Part shown: positions 1 through 9,227 of the stretch, piece by piece | Position numbering within the stretch: position 1 is the first letter of the stretch | How the letters are laid out: the number at the start of each line of letters is the position of its first letter | Position numbers and translations under genes: made by a program | NCBI GenBank assembly: GCA_964528875.1 | Contig: CAZGUI010000007.1 | Location: 15,109 to 79,108 of the forward strand | DNA: 64,000 nt | Source of the DNA: Bacteroides_E sp964528875 | GTDB taxonomy: Bacteria > Bacteroidota > Bacteroidia > Bacteroidales > Bacteroidaceae | Direction: 5' to 3' | Notes under the pieces: generated by a model | Database searches by the model: none | What the model was told of the DNA's origin: nothing | The model's input: the letters and a program-made list of their open reading frames with translations, nothing else

Positions 1-276
1 GCGGTAACTGTTTGTTGTACCAATTTCATTAGTTGACATTGACATGTCAACATCACTATTTAAGGAGAAAGCATTTAAATAAGCATTGCCATATAAATCG
101 TTGCTTAATAATTGAGCATAAACTCCATTTAATGCACGATTAATCTCCTCTTTATCACCAAATACGTATTTGCTATCAAATTTAGAACCTGGTTCTACAT
201 CTAAAAAGTCATTGCATCCAGAGAATACAATTAAGATTAGACTAGCAATAATTGTGTTTTTTATCTTCTTTTTCAT
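1..276 (-). CDS. SusD/RagB-family outer-membrane lipoprotein, N-terminal part (cut by window edge)
   Basis: Only the first 92 codons are in the window, and the gene continues beyond base 1. Translating the minus strand from the ATG at 276-274 gives a lipoprotein signal peptide with lipobox FSGC (Cys21), followed by NDFLDVEPGS, the typical opening of SusD proteins. Next comes an EINRALNGVYAQL segment, which matches the first TPR-like helices of the family. SusD proteins sit on the cell surface as a lid over the SusC transporter and bind the glycan. The start lies 14 bp downstream of the susC stop at 291-293, so the two genes form the usual susC-susD operon. The substrate cannot be inferred because no enzyme of this locus is visible. 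Confidence 0.93.
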   Translation of the reverse strand, partial: MKKKIKNTIIASLILIVFSGCNDFLDVEPGSKFDSKYVFGDKEEINRALNGVYAQLLSNDLYGNAYLNAFSLNSDVDMSMSTNEIGTTNSYR

Positions 277-290
277 GTCTCATTGTAAAG

Positions 291-3200
291 TTAAAAAGTA
301 ATATTTGCACCAAATATGAAGTTGCGGCTTCTTGGGTAACGATTATAATCCATTCCTGACGTTAAACCTGTTTGTACATCTACTTCAGGATCATATCCTG
401 AATACCCTGTTAAAATAAACAAGTTATATCCACTAAAGTAGAAACGTAACTTCTGAACGCCGACTTTTTTAGTTAATTTTTTTGGAAGTGTGTATCCAAC
501 TGTTATATCCTGACAGCGAAGAAAAGAACCATCTTCAATAAAAAGAGAGTGGGTTACTTTATTGGTTACATCCGCAGGATTAAATCTGGTTTTACCTTCA
601 TTTATCTCTTTATATAATTCAACAGAATTTTCAATTTGAGTGGCTTTTAAATAACTATCTCCATTAGCATTTACATAGGTCCAACGATCATTATGTTCAG
701 CTAATACATTGAAGAAGTTTTTGTTATTACTTTCAGCTGAGGATAATTGATATTTTGTAGCATTGTTTACATCAAATCCATACATATAGGTAAAGTTTGC
801 AGTAAAATCAAAATCTTTCCATTGTGCATTAAGACCAAATCCTCCTTGGAATTTAGGGTTAGTATTACCTATAACCACTCGGTCATTTTCATCAATGATA
901 TCCACATTACCTGTTGAGGGGTCATCGTATATATTCTTAAATTTAATTTTACCGGGGCGAGTAGCTGGACCTGAGTTACTATCGTTAAATACTGAGTTAA
1001 TAATTGTACCTTCTTTAGGAATCCAATCTAATGCTGCATCCAACTCAAATTCATCAAAACTATACAATCCATCATAAACAAAGCCATAAATTAAACCCAC
1101 TTGATCTCCGACTTTTAAACAATAGTCATTGAAATTAGATTTCCATCGGCTGTTAGTACTCCATATTACATCATCTGTATTGTTTAATTTATCAACCCTC
1201 ATTTTATTGAAACCAAAGGTGAAATTTCCACTTAATACATAGTCTTTTCCTCTAAGTATGTCTCCATTAATACTTAATTCAAAACCTTTATTTGTTACTT
1301 GTCCAATATTCTGGATTTGAGTAGAATATCCTGTTGTTGTTGGAATGTCACTACTATAAAGCAGATCCTTAGTTGTATTCCAGTAAACTTCAGGGGTAAT
1401 AGTCAGTCGGTCTCCAAAAAAGCCAAAATCAATAGCTAAGTTACGAGTTAAAGTTGTTTCCCATTTTATTCTTGGATTAGGAAAGTTGTTGCTACCTGCA
1501 TTTCCAAACCATTGTTCTCCATTGAGTGTTGTTTCTCCGAAACCAGGACCACCCGTAGTATTAACTGTATATAAATATCGCCACATATCATCACTAATGC
1601 GATTATTTCCAGCCATACCAATAGCTCCACGAAGTTTTAGGTTACTTATTATTTTGTTGTTTTCTAAGAAACCTTCTCTGGTTAGTACCCAAGCTCCAGA
1701 AATAGATGGGAAGTATCCCCATTGTTCACCTGGTGCAAACTTTGTTGAACCATCAGTTCTGAATGTAAGTGAAGCTAAATATTTATGATCGTAATTATAG
1801 TTTGCTTGACCAAAAAATGAAGCTGTTCGCTCAGGGGTTGAAAGCGATGAAGTCGTAGTATATGGTGATCCTAAGCCCATATTTTCAAAAGCTTTATCAG
1901 CATTTATATTACGAGGGAAATAGCGAACTTGTTGTTCATCTGATCTGTTTTGTCTGTGTTGAATTTCTTGTCCAAGTAAGAAAAAGAAATTGTGAACATT
2001 GTTTAGATCAAAACCATAAGTCGCAGTATTTGTCCATGTGTATTTTTCTACACGATTATTTTTAATACTTGCAAAAGGTAATTTATTATGTTCTTGACCT
2101 TTTTTTGTCATTGCACCATAAAAACGATTTTGATCGGAGAATGATATAAAATGTGCAGCTTCTGTTTTTAATGTTAATCCTTTAATTGGAGTCCACTCTA
2201 AATTAAATTGATTCGTATAAGAGTAAGAGTGTTTTAACTGAACATTCTGATTGATGTCACTTCTAGGATTAGTGTATTCAAAAATTGCTTCATCATCGGG
2301 GTCAACTGTTTCGGGGTCCCAGAATGCAAATTCACGCAATCCATTCGTTGGGCGATAGCGAAGTACATCAATAATTCCTCCACTGCCAATATTATCACCA
2401 CCTGCACCTGTATCACGACGATAACTAAAACGTGGATTAAGTAATAACTTTAATTTTGGTGAAAGTTGGACACTTATTTTTGTATTTAAATTAGTGCGAC
2501 GTACACCTGACCCCATAATAATACCTCTATCGTCATTATGAGTTAATGAAGTATTAAAGCGCAGTTTATCACTACCTCCACCTACTGTAACATTAGTCAT
2601 ATAACTCATTGGAGTGTCACCCATTACTTCATCCTGCCAATCATGAGTTGTTGCACGTTTATAAATATCATGATCTAGTGGATTTCCAAAGTTTGCTCGG
2701 TATTCTTTTGTTCTCCCACTACTTGTTGCCGCCCAGTCATATTGATAGCGTACAAAGTCGTAGGTATCCATTAGTTTTAGGTTTTTTGCTAACTTGCTAA
2801 TCTGTAGATGGGTGTTGACATTCACCTGTATTTTCCCTTGTTGGGCTGATTTAGTGGTTACAACAACTACTCCATTACCTCCTTTGGCACCATAAATAGC
2901 AGTTAAAGAAGCATCTTTAAGTACATCAATAGACTGAATGTCTGTAGGAGGAATATCATTAATATTATCAGCTTGAAATCCATCCACAATATAGAGTGGT
3001 TCGTTACTTTGGGTTACAGATGTACCTCCACGTACGCGTATATTGATTTCAGCTCCAGGTGCACCGTCTACAGTAGTAACTTGTACTCCTGCAATTTTAC
3101 CTTGTAATGCTACGGCAGCAGAAGACACTGGAACCGTTGCCAGTTTTGCACCAGAAATAGAACCTACAGATCCTGTAAGATCTTTTCTAGCTCTACTTCC

Positions 3201-3548
3201 ATAACCTATGACTACAACTTCTTCAATGGTTTGTGCATCATCTTCTAGAACAACTACCATACTTTTATTGAAGTCTGGAGTTAGTTCTTGTGTTTGCATA
3301 CCAATGTAAGAAATTACAATTTTCCCATTATTAGGAATTGTCAAAGTGAAGTTACCATCAATATTTGTTATTGTTCCATTAGTTGTGTTTCCTTTTTGAA
3401 CAATAGATGCTCCAATGATGGCTTCATTGTTAGAGTCTACAACTCTTCCTTTTACGGTAGAAGTTTGAGCTAGTATTTCTGATGATGAGAAGATCACAAG
3501 AAATACAAATAAGCAGATTTTCCACCCAATCATTTTCTGGTTTTTCAT
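291..3548 (-). CDS. SusC/RagA-family TonB-dependent outer-membrane transporter
   Basis: This 1085-residue protein has a signal peptide ending near ILAQ, then a carboxypeptidase-regulatory-like beta domain (about residues 30-105, VKGRVVDSNNEAIIGA). The SusC signature around EEVVVIGYGSR and DLTGSVGSI marks the TonB box and plug. The plug domain (LQGKIAGVQV, IRVRGGTS, EPLYIVDGF) is followed by a long 22-strand barrel ending in an aromatic residue (GANITF). Length and order are normal for SusC. It lacks the N-terminal STN domain seen in the second SusC of this window, so direct sigma/anti-sigma signalling is not expected. It is transcribed leftward ahead of susD and imports an oligosaccharide of unknown identity in a TonB-dependent way. 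Confidence 0.96.
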   Translation of the reverse strand: MKNQKMIGWKICLFVFLVIFSSSEILAQTSTVKGRVVDSNNEAIIGASIVQKGNTTNGTITNIDGNFTLTIPNNGKIVISYIGMQTQELTPDFNKSMVVVLEDDAQTIEEVVVIGYGSRARKDLTGSVGSISGAKLATVPVSSAAVALQGKIAGVQVTTVDGAPGAEINIRVRGGTSVTQSNEPLYIVDGFQADNINDIPPTDIQSIDVLKDASLTAIYGAKGGNGVVVVTTKSAQQGKIQVNVNTHLQISKLAKNLKLMDTYDFVRYQYDWAATSSGRTKEYRANFGNPLDHDIYKRATTHDWQDEVMGDTPMSYMTNVTVGGGSDKLRFNTSLTHNDDRGIIMGSGVRRTNLNTKISVQLSPKLKLLLNPRFSYRRDTGAGGDNIGSGGIIDVLRYRPTNGLREFAFWDPETVDPDDEAIFEYTNPRSDINQNVQLKHSYSYTNQFNLEWTPIKGLTLKTEAAHFISFSDQNRFYGAMTKKGQEHNKLPFASIKNNRVEKYTWTNTATYGFDLNNVHNFFFLLGQEIQHRQNRSDEQQVRYFPRNINADKAFENMGLGSPYTTTSSLSTPERTASFFGQANYNYDHKYLASLTFRTDGSTKFAPGEQWGYFPSISGAWVLTREGFLENNKIISNLKLRGAIGMAGNNRISDDMWRYLYTVNTTGGPGFGETTLNGEQWFGNAGSNNFPNPRIKWETTLTRNLAIDFGFFGDRLTITPEVYWNTTKDLLYSSDIPTTTGYSTQIQNIGQVTNKGFELSINGDILRGKDYVLSGNFTFGFNKMRVDKLNNTDDVIWSTNSRWKSNFNDYCLKVGDQVGLIYGFVYDGLYSFDEFELDAALDWIPKEGTIINSVFNDSNSGPATRPGKIKFKNIYDDPSTGNVDIIDENDRVVIGNTNPKFQGGFGLNAQWKDFDFTANFTYMYGFDVNNATKYQLSSAESNNKNFFNVLAEHNDRWTYVNANGDSYLKATQIENSVELYKEINEGKTRFNPADVTNKVTHSLFIEDGSFLRCQDITVGYTLPKKLTKKVGVQKLRFYFSGYNLFILTGYSGYDPEVDVQTGLTSGMDYNRYPRSRNFIFGANITF

Positions 3549-3887
3549 AAACTTTAATTAATAATTAATTATAAAACATCTCAAATAAAGTTCAAAAAGT
3601 ATTAAAAAAAAAATCCAATAGTTAAAATGAATCATTTTAGTCAGTTATTCCACCACATATATCAATTATTCATAAATAGCGTTAATAAAAATTGAAGTTC
3701 TATGTGTAAAAAAGACTTAGATAAAAAATCCACCATGTGAATTTTGTTTGATTTTAATATTTAGGATGAGTTGTAGAAAGAACTATGATTTATTTGTTAA
3801 TTCATTTTTATAATTTCATAGTGTTTTATAAAGGTTTTGAATGTTGAAATATGCATTGCAGATTTTCCTCTTATACCCAAGACCTCT

Positions 3888-3944
3888 CGGTCCTAGACCG
3901 AGTACCCTTCAGTCCTAGACCGACACCCCTTCGGTCCTAGACCG
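3888..3944. repeat. Intergenic 22-bp tandem array, copy A (3 units)
   Basis: Three 13-bp units start at 3888, 3910 and 3932, exactly 22 bp apart. They read CGGTCCTAGACCG, CAGTCCTAGACCG and CGGTCCTAGACCG, and 9-bp linkers ending in CCCTT separate them. Each unit is a near-palindrome with 5-bp arms CGGTC/GACCG around CTA. The same units and linkers recur at 14666-14744 and 38661-38739. I do not recognise the family. Confidence 0.9.
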
Positions 3945-4025
3945 CTGAACTTTTAGAAAAACCTTTGTTCTATCGTTTCTGTGAGAGGGTAAATATTAAC
4001 TAAGAAAAAGGACACTTATAAGTAT

Positions 4026-4062
4026 AAAAAAGCTCAGGTTTAATTCAAACCTGAGCTTTTTT
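4026..4062 (-). terminator. Rho-independent terminator after thiL
   Basis: Perfect 16-bp inverted repeat (arms 4026-4041 and 4047-4062, core AGCTCAGG/CCTGAGCT, 5-nt loop) flanked by A and T runs on both sides. It lies 31 bp beyond the thiL stop and is oriented to end the sppA-lpxK-pnp-thiL transcript. Confidence 0.88.
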
Positions 4063-4093
4063 ATTTAATTAATTAAGAAATTTTAATCTGTTT

Positions 4094-5116
4094 TTATTTT
4101 AAAGGATTCCAACCTTGAGCTTGAAGTTCAATCTCTTGATTATCACGCGTGACTAGTGTGGTTCCAAATTTGACTTCAGTTATGTGACCAATCAGACGAA
4201 CATCCTTAATCTGAACTATTTTTTCATGATCTCCTATGGGAACAGTGAAAAGAAGCTCATAATCTTCACCCCCATTCATAGCACAAGTTGTAACATTCAC
4301 ATTGAACTCTTCAGCCATTAATGCGGTTTGATAATCTATCGGTAAGTTTTCTTCAAAAACTCTACACCCAACGTTGCTCTGATGGCAAATGTGCATTAAT
4401 TCAGAACTTAGTCCATCTGAAATATCCATCATTGAAGTAGGGAGAATATTCGCTTTGTTTAATTCCTCAATAATGTCTTTTCGTGCTCTTGGACGTAATT
4501 GGCGTTCTAAAATGTATTCCTTTCCGGCAAAGTCGGGCTGTGGATTATCTGAATCTTTAAAAACCTCTTTTTCTCTTTCCAGAAGTTGCAATCCCATATA
4601 GGCTGCACCAAGATTTCCTGAGACACAAATTAAGTCTGTGTTTTTTGCACCATTTCTATAAATGATTTTGTCTTTTTGTGCTTCACCAATACAAGTAATA
4701 CTAATAGCTAATCCAGTTAATGAGGATGTGGTGTCTCCTCCTATGATATCTACTTGATGCTCTTCACAAGCTCTTATAACACCTTCATAGAAAGCTTCCA
4801 TATCTTCTACTGTAAAACGCTTTCCCAATGCCATAGTAACTGTTATTTGTTTGGGTATTCCATTCATGGCATATATGTCGGAGAAGTTTACAATGGCAGA
4901 CTTATAACCTAAATGCATTAAAGGGGTGTACACTAAATCAAAGTGTACACCCTCCATTAAAATATCTGTTGCAACTAGTATTTCGTTATCAGGGTAGGAT
5001 AGAACTGCTGCATCATCTCCTACACCATATTTACTAGACTTGTTTTTTAATTTTATGTTTTTGGTGAGATGGTTAATTAAACCAAACTCACCTAAAGATG
5101 ATATTTCTGTGCTCAT
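4094..5116 (-). CDS. thiL: Thiamine-monophosphate kinase
   Basis: ThiL phosphorylates thiamine monophosphate to thiamine diphosphate with ATP in the cytoplasm, the last step of coenzyme synthesis. The 340-residue protein is of normal length. It has the AIRS/PurM-type N-terminal domain with the metal-binding VGDDAAVL motif (residues 32-39), the IIGGDTTSS motif near residue 125, MMDISDGLS around residue 230, and the C-terminal GGEDYELLF signature. It is the last gene of a minus-strand operon, 7 bp after the purine nucleoside phosphorylase gene, and a strong hairpin terminator follows. The gene order sppA-lpxK-pnp-thiL recurs in Bacteroides as far as I recall. The partners have no shared pathway, so this looks like a conserved housekeeping cluster rather than a functional module. 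Confidence 0.95.
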   Translation of the reverse strand: MSTEISSLGEFGLINHLTKNIKLKNKSSKYGVGDDAAVLSYPDNEILVATDILMEGVHFDLVYTPLMHLGYKSAIVNFSDIYAMNGIPKQITVTMALGKRFTVEDMEAFYEGVIRACEEHQVDIIGGDTTSSLTGLAISITCIGEAQKDKIIYRNGAKNTDLICVSGNLGAAYMGLQLLEREKEVFKDSDNPQPDFAGKEYILERQLRPRARKDIIEELNKANILPTSMMDISDGLSSELMHICHQSNVGCRVFEENLPIDYQTALMAEEFNVNVTTCAMNGGEDYELLFTVPIGDHEKIVQIKDVRLIGHITEVKFGTTLVTRDNQEIELQAQGWNPLK

Positions 5117-5123
5117 TTATTAT

Positions 5124-5930
5124 TTATGAACGTTTAATCAATTCTTGCATAATTGCAGTCATTTTGGGTTGTGCTTTGTCGGCTGCAATCTGAACTTCCT
5201 CATGAGATATTTCTACTATTTTTCCCTCAACACCCAAATCTGTAATTACAGAGATTCCGAAAACTTTAATTCCTGCATGATTAGCTACAATAACTTCGGG
5301 TACAGTGGACATTCCTACTGTGTCTCCGCCCAAAATGTGGAACATTTTATATTCAGCCGGTGTCTCGAATGTAGGACCTGAAGTACCTAAATAAACTCCT
5401 TGTTGAACATGAATATTTTTCTCTTTTGCAATCTCTAATGCTTTTTTAATTAGCTCTCTATCGTATGCTTGGCTCATATCAGGGAATCTGTCACCATATA
5501 TATTTCTACCTCTCAAGGGATGTTCCGGGAACATATTGATATGATCTGTAATAATCATTAAGTCTCCAATTTCAAAATCAGGATTCATACCACCACTTGC
5601 ATTTGAAACAAATAAAGTCTCTATGCCAAGCTCTTTCATTACGCGAATAGGGAAGGTTACCTCTTTCATGTCATACCCTTCGTAGTAATGAAAACGTCCT
5701 TGCATTGCAAAAATGTCTTTTCCTCCTAGTTTTCCAAAGATTAATTTCCCACTATGTCCTTCAACAGTAGAAAGGGGAAAGTTGGGGATTTCAGTATATC
5801 CGATTTCATACTTATCTTCAATTTCAGAAACTAAACTCCCTAAGCCTGTACCCAGTATGATTGCAGTTTTAGGGTTCGTAGTCATTTTACTTTTTAAAAA
5901 ATTAGCGGTTTCTTTGATTTTCTCTAACAT
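5124..5930 (-). CDS. punA: Purine-nucleoside phosphorylase (trimeric PNP-I type)
   Basis: This enzyme cleaves purine nucleosides (inosine, guanosine) with phosphate to the free base and ribose-1-phosphate for purine salvage. The 268-residue protein carries the phosphate-binding GTGLGSL motif (residues 27-33), the FPLSTVEGHSGKL segment with the phosphate-site His, QGRFHYYEGY, NASGGMN, and a TSGPTFETPAEY region followed by DTVGMSTVPEV near the purine site. These are hallmarks of the trimeric (low molecular mass) family. The start overlaps the end of lpxK by 29 bp, which indicates translational coupling within the operon. Confidence 0.94.
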   Translation of the reverse strand: MLEKIKETANFLKSKMTTNPKTAIILGTGLGSLVSEIEDKYEIGYTEIPNFPLSTVEGHSGKLIFGKLGGKDIFAMQGRFHYYEGYDMKEVTFPIRVMKELGIETLFVSNASGGMNPDFEIGDLMIITDHINMFPEHPLRGRNIYGDRFPDMSQAYDRELIKKALEIAKEKNIHVQQGVYLGTSGPTFETPAEYKMFHILGGDTVGMSTVPEVIVANHAGIKVFGISVITDLGVEGKIVEISHEEVQIAADKAQPKMTAIMQELIKRS

Positions 5931-6993
5931 AGTTATTTATTTTTTTTATGAACTTGTGCTTTTGTTGCTGAAGTATCAATATTCTAACGGGTAAAGCATA
6001 CAAATTGTTCTTTATTTCATCGGGTATTTCTTTTATTCCTTTTAGTCGTATGGCGTCTTTCTCTGTGGTAATGATAATCTTAGAAGAAGACTTCATCTTT
6101 TCAAAATGATTGGCTATTTTTTTTATGTCTGTTGCTTTGAAATTGTGGTGATCTTGAAAGTTTAGAGATGTTATCTTAGAGGTATACTCTGTGATTTTCT
6201 CTTTTAGTTTTGCGGGGTTTGCTATACCTGTAACCAAAAGCACTTCTTCTTCACTATGGATAGATGAAAGTTTACGGATACTGTGGTTATTGGGAAATAC
6301 TGGATTTAAATCACCATATTTAAATGTGCTAAAAAATAAGTCTTGAAAAGGGTATAGATCTAAATGTTTAGAAACAATGTTATAGTGGATAGGCTTTATA
6401 TCTTCCGGGCATTTGGTTACTATTACAATATGGGCTCTGTCTTTTCCTTTTATAGGCTCTCTTAATCTTCCGGCAGGAAGAAGTTTGTCCTCTGTAAATA
6501 ACCGATTATAATCGGTTAGTAAAATGTTTAACCCTGCTTTTACCTTCCGATGTTGAAAAGCATCATCAAGAAGGATAACATCAAGAGATGGGGTTTGGCG
6601 GCTCATTAACTTTTCTATACCGTTACATCTGTCTCTATCAACAGCTACAGTAATTTCCGGGTATTTACTTTTGATTTGACAAGGCTCATCACCAATAGAA
6701 AAAGGAGTACTTAACTCTGTGGCTTCAAGGTAACCTTTGGTTTTTCGTTTATAACCTCTGCTTAATACTGCAACGTTATATTCTTCTTGCAATAATTCAA
6801 TTAAGAGTTCTGTATGAGGGGTCTTTCCCGTACCACCTACAGTTAAATTGCCTACACAAATAATCGGCATGGGGAATGATTTTGATTTATATATTCCCCA
6901 ATCAAACAAGATGTTCCTAAATCTTACACCTAATCCATACAGAAAAGATAGAGGTAGCAACCATTTTTTTATTTTGATGTTATCTCCTATCAT
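5902..6993 (-). CDS. lpxK: Tetraacyldisaccharide 4'-kinase (lipid A synthesis)
   Basis: LpxK phosphorylates the 4' position of the lipid A disaccharide precursor at the inner face of the cytoplasmic membrane. The 363-residue protein begins with a hydrophobic N-terminal helix (WLLPLSFLYGLGV), as usual for this peripheral membrane enzyme. It then has the Walker A motif GNLTVGGTGKTP with Lys57, SRGYKRKT, the GDEPCQIKSKYP segment, and DDAFQHRKV with the Walker-B-like acidic pair, followed by LLPAGRLREP. It sits 12 bp downstream of sppA and overlaps the next gene by 29 bp. It shows that the host makes lipid A and is therefore a Gram-negative bacterium with lipopolysaccharide or lipooligosaccharide. 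Confidence 0.95.
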   Translation of the reverse strand: MIGDNIKIKKWLLPLSFLYGLGVRFRNILFDWGIYKSKSFPMPIICVGNLTVGGTGKTPHTELLIELLQEEYNVAVLSRGYKRKTKGYLEATELSTPFSIGDEPCQIKSKYPEITVAVDRDRCNGIEKLMSRQTPSLDVILLDDAFQHRKVKAGLNILLTDYNRLFTEDKLLPAGRLREPIKGKDRAHIVIVTKCPEDIKPIHYNIVSKHLDLYPFQDLFFSTFKYGDLNPVFPNNHSIRKLSSIHSEEEVLLVTGIANPAKLKEKITEYTSKITSLNFQDHHNFKATDIKKIANHFEKMKSSSKIIITTEKDAIRLKGIKEIPDEIKNNLYALPVRILILQQQKHKFIKKINNYVRENQRNR

Positions 6994-7005
6994 TCAATTT
7001 GTTTA

Positions 7006-8784
7006 TTATTGTATGTCTAAATCAAAAGGCATTCTAGCTTGAATGTAATTACCGTTCAATAAATCGTCTATTAAATAAACAGGAGTATAATATTGCAATA
7101 AAGGTTCTTGGTTGATAAAGGCTTTTAGTGCAGACGAATTAGCACTCTTAAGTAGCATATTCAACATGCTTTCTTTTGCTGGATATGAAGTTAATGTATA
7201 TGCTTCTATATCTGCTTTTTCTGCTGCTAATTTAACGGCATCCTCAATACCTCCAATACCATCAACTAAATTTAACTCTTTAGCCATCTCTCCGGTCCAA
7301 ACTCTACCTTCAGCTATTTTGTGAATCTCTTCAGTGGTCGTATTTCTGCCTTCAGCACAACGTTGTAAGAACAAATCGTATCCACGGTTTACATTCAACT
7401 GCATCAGTGCTTGCTCTTCTTTGTTTAATCCTCTGCCTAAAACGCCGAAATTAGAAAAATTATTTGTTTTCACTGAGCCTATACTTACCCCAATTTTCTT
7501 GCTTAATTCTTCTGCATTAGGAAACATTCCAAAAATACCAATTGATCCGGTTAAGGTAGTGGGTGTTGCCAAAATGGTGTCGGCAGCACTAGAAATATAA
7601 TATCCTCCAGAAGCTGCATAGTCTCCCATAGATACTATAACTGGTTTTTCCTTTTTTAAGTCTTGTATAGCTTTCCAAATTTGTTCTGAGGCATAAGCAC
7701 TTCCTCCTGGGGAATTAACGCGAAGTACAACAGCTTTAATACTTTTGTTCTTTTCTATTTTCTTTAAATCTTTAATTACTTTGCTTCCTACAATGTGATT
7801 TGCATTTTGAAAAGAAAATCCCGGGTCTTGATCAACAATATCTCCTGATGCATAATATATGGCTATAACATTTCCACTTTTATCTTTAGGAGTATTTTCT
7901 TTAACCTTAGCCATTGCTTCTACGTCAACAAAATTTAACTTTTTATCAGAGTCAACACCTAATTGCTCATTAAGTAATGCATCAATATCTGATTTATAAA
8001 GTACAGTGTCTACCATATTGCTTGCTAGAATTTTTTCCAGAGGTTGTAACATCAACATTTCGTCAGCTAGTGCATTTAATGAATCTACACTGATGTGACG
8101 ATCTTCAGAAACCGAAGATAAAAGTGTATTCCAAGTGTTACCCAGTAAAACAGTTAATTGTTCTCTGTTTTCAGGACTCATTTCATTGGACATATAAGGT
8201 TCTACAGCCGATTTATACGTTCCAACCTTAAAAATCTGCATCTCTACTCCAATTTTACTTAGTAAATTCTTATAGTATCTAGGATTAGAGGAGAGTCCAT
8301 GCCAACTCACTTTACCTGAGGGGTTTACAATAACCTTATCGGAAACGCTAGATAAGTAATATAATTCTTGTGTGTAAAAATCAGCATAAGAAGTTATAAA
8401 TTTGCCAGACTCTTTAAAATCGGTTAAAGCTTCTCTAATTTCCCAAAGAGAGGCATAATAAGTGTTCAACATACCAGCATCTATGAAAATACCTTTTATT
8501 TTATCTTCCTCTTTAGCTTTTTTTATGGCATGTAGAATGTCTTCTAATCCAAACTCCTTTTGCTCCTTACCCAAAAGTGACAAAAAAGAATCATCGGTTA
8601 ATACGCGATCTTTTAGGTTGCCTTCAAGCTTCAATCTTAAGATGGAATTATCTTTAATTACAACTTCAGTATCCGAAGAAGATAAGATTGCAAAGAAAAA
8701 GATTGTGCTTAAAAAGAAGAGTAAAATACTAGATAAAAATATACCAGTAATGGTAGCCAGTGTGTATTTTAAGAAGTCTTTCAT
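7006..8784 (-). CDS. sppA: Signal peptide peptidase SppA, long 67-kDa form
   Basis: This membrane-bound serine protease digests cleaved signal peptides. The 592-residue protein has one N-terminal membrane segment (about residues 9-34) and two tandem S49/ClpP-like domains, as in E. coli SppA. The Ser/Lys dyad is visible: Lys191 in GTYKSAVEPY in the first domain and Ser392 in YAASGGYYIS in the second. The second domain also has NSPGGSAYASE (residues 357-367). It is the first gene of the minus-strand operon that continues into lpxK, the phosphorylase gene and thiL. A TATCTTTG box lies 36 bp upstream of the start. Confidence 0.95.
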   Translation of the reverse strand: MKDFLKYTLATITGIFLSSILLFFLSTIFFFAILSSSDTEVVIKDNSILRLKLEGNLKDRVLTDDSFLSLLGKEQKEFGLEDILHAIKKAKEEDKIKGIFIDAGMLNTYYASLWEIREALTDFKESGKFITSYADFYTQELYYLSSVSDKVIVNPSGKVSWHGLSSNPRYYKNLLSKIGVEMQIFKVGTYKSAVEPYMSNEMSPENREQLTVLLGNTWNTLLSSVSEDRHISVDSLNALADEMLMLQPLEKILASNMVDTVLYKSDIDALLNEQLGVDSDKKLNFVDVEAMAKVKENTPKDKSGNVIAIYYASGDIVDQDPGFSFQNANHIVGSKVIKDLKKIEKNKSIKAVVLRVNSPGGSAYASEQIWKAIQDLKKEKPVIVSMGDYAASGGYYISSAADTILATPTTLTGSIGIFGMFPNAEELSKKIGVSIGSVKTNNFSNFGVLGRGLNKEEQALMQLNVNRGYDLFLQRCAEGRNTTTEEIHKIAEGRVWTGEMAKELNLVDGIGGIEDAVKLAAEKADIEAYTLTSYPAKESMLNMLLKSANSSALKAFINQEPLLQYYTPVYLIDDLLNGNYIQARMPFDLDIQ

Positions 8785-9227
8785 ATTATAACTTATTTGT
8801 TTGTATTTGTGAATTATAACAAAGATAGAAAAATGAGAATAGTTTTACTTTTTTTCTTGACTTAAATTACAATAAACCATTAAAATTAGCATAAATAGGT
8901 TAGAAATAGGTGTTATTGAATAAATTAAATTCATAAAGTGGTTTGACTTGAATTTAAATGAAGTTTTCTTAATTATGAAAACAGGTGTTCGTCTCTTTAC
9001 GTTACTCTTTAATTTATAGAAATAATAAGGCTGAATATTCTCTTCTTTTTATCAGAAAGAAAGCTATATTTGAAGACTATGAAATAAGGCTTGTTGAATT
9101 GTTAATATGGTATGTATGTCCATGCAGTTTAACTAAGACTCATTTTGATGTGTTTTCTATATGTGCAAATAGTAATTAAGTCTTGCAAATATTAAATTGT
9201 AGTATAAAACCAACCAACATTATAAAG
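8785..9227. other. Gene-free divergent region between sppA and the GH2 gene
   Basis: Apart from the minus-strand -7 box near sppA, I see nothing specific. The only open frame (8985-9179, 64 codons) has no start context, no recognisable family and a composition like the surrounding non-coding DNA. The promoter of the GH2 gene must lie here, but I cannot assign it. Confidence 0.6.
8820..8827 (-). promoter_or_regulatory. Putative -7 box upstream of sppA
   Basis: Minus-strand TATCTTTG fits the Bacteroides primary sigma -7 consensus TAnnTTTG. It lies 36 bp ahead of the sppA ATG. No clear TTTG -33 element is present at the usual distance. Confidence 0.5.

Larger units (their letters stand above)
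3549..4093. other. Intergenic region: susC leader, 22-bp repeat array, shared terminator
   Basis: No gene is visible in these 545 bp between the susC start and the thiL end. The half next to susC is extremely AT-rich and should hold the susC promoter, though I could not fix a convincing TAnnTTTG box. The middle holds a three-unit repeat array (3888-3944), and a hairpin terminator lies at 4026-4062. Confidence 0.7.

Noticed and set aside
1486..1788. 100-codon plus-strand open frame inside the first susC gene
   Set aside because: It lies wholly within the strongly supported minus-strand SusC, has no family features and no start context.
3888..3944. CRISPR array for the 22-bp repeats
   Set aside because: The repeated unit is only 13 bp and the linkers are 9 bp and similar to each other; no cas gene is in the window.
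8985..9179. 64-codon frame upstream of the GH2 gene
   Set aside because: No family, no start context, and composition like non-coding DNA around it.
9183..9227. TTG start extending the GH2 protein by 15 residues
   Set aside because: The extension hides the signal peptide, which begins cleanly at the ATG at 9228.
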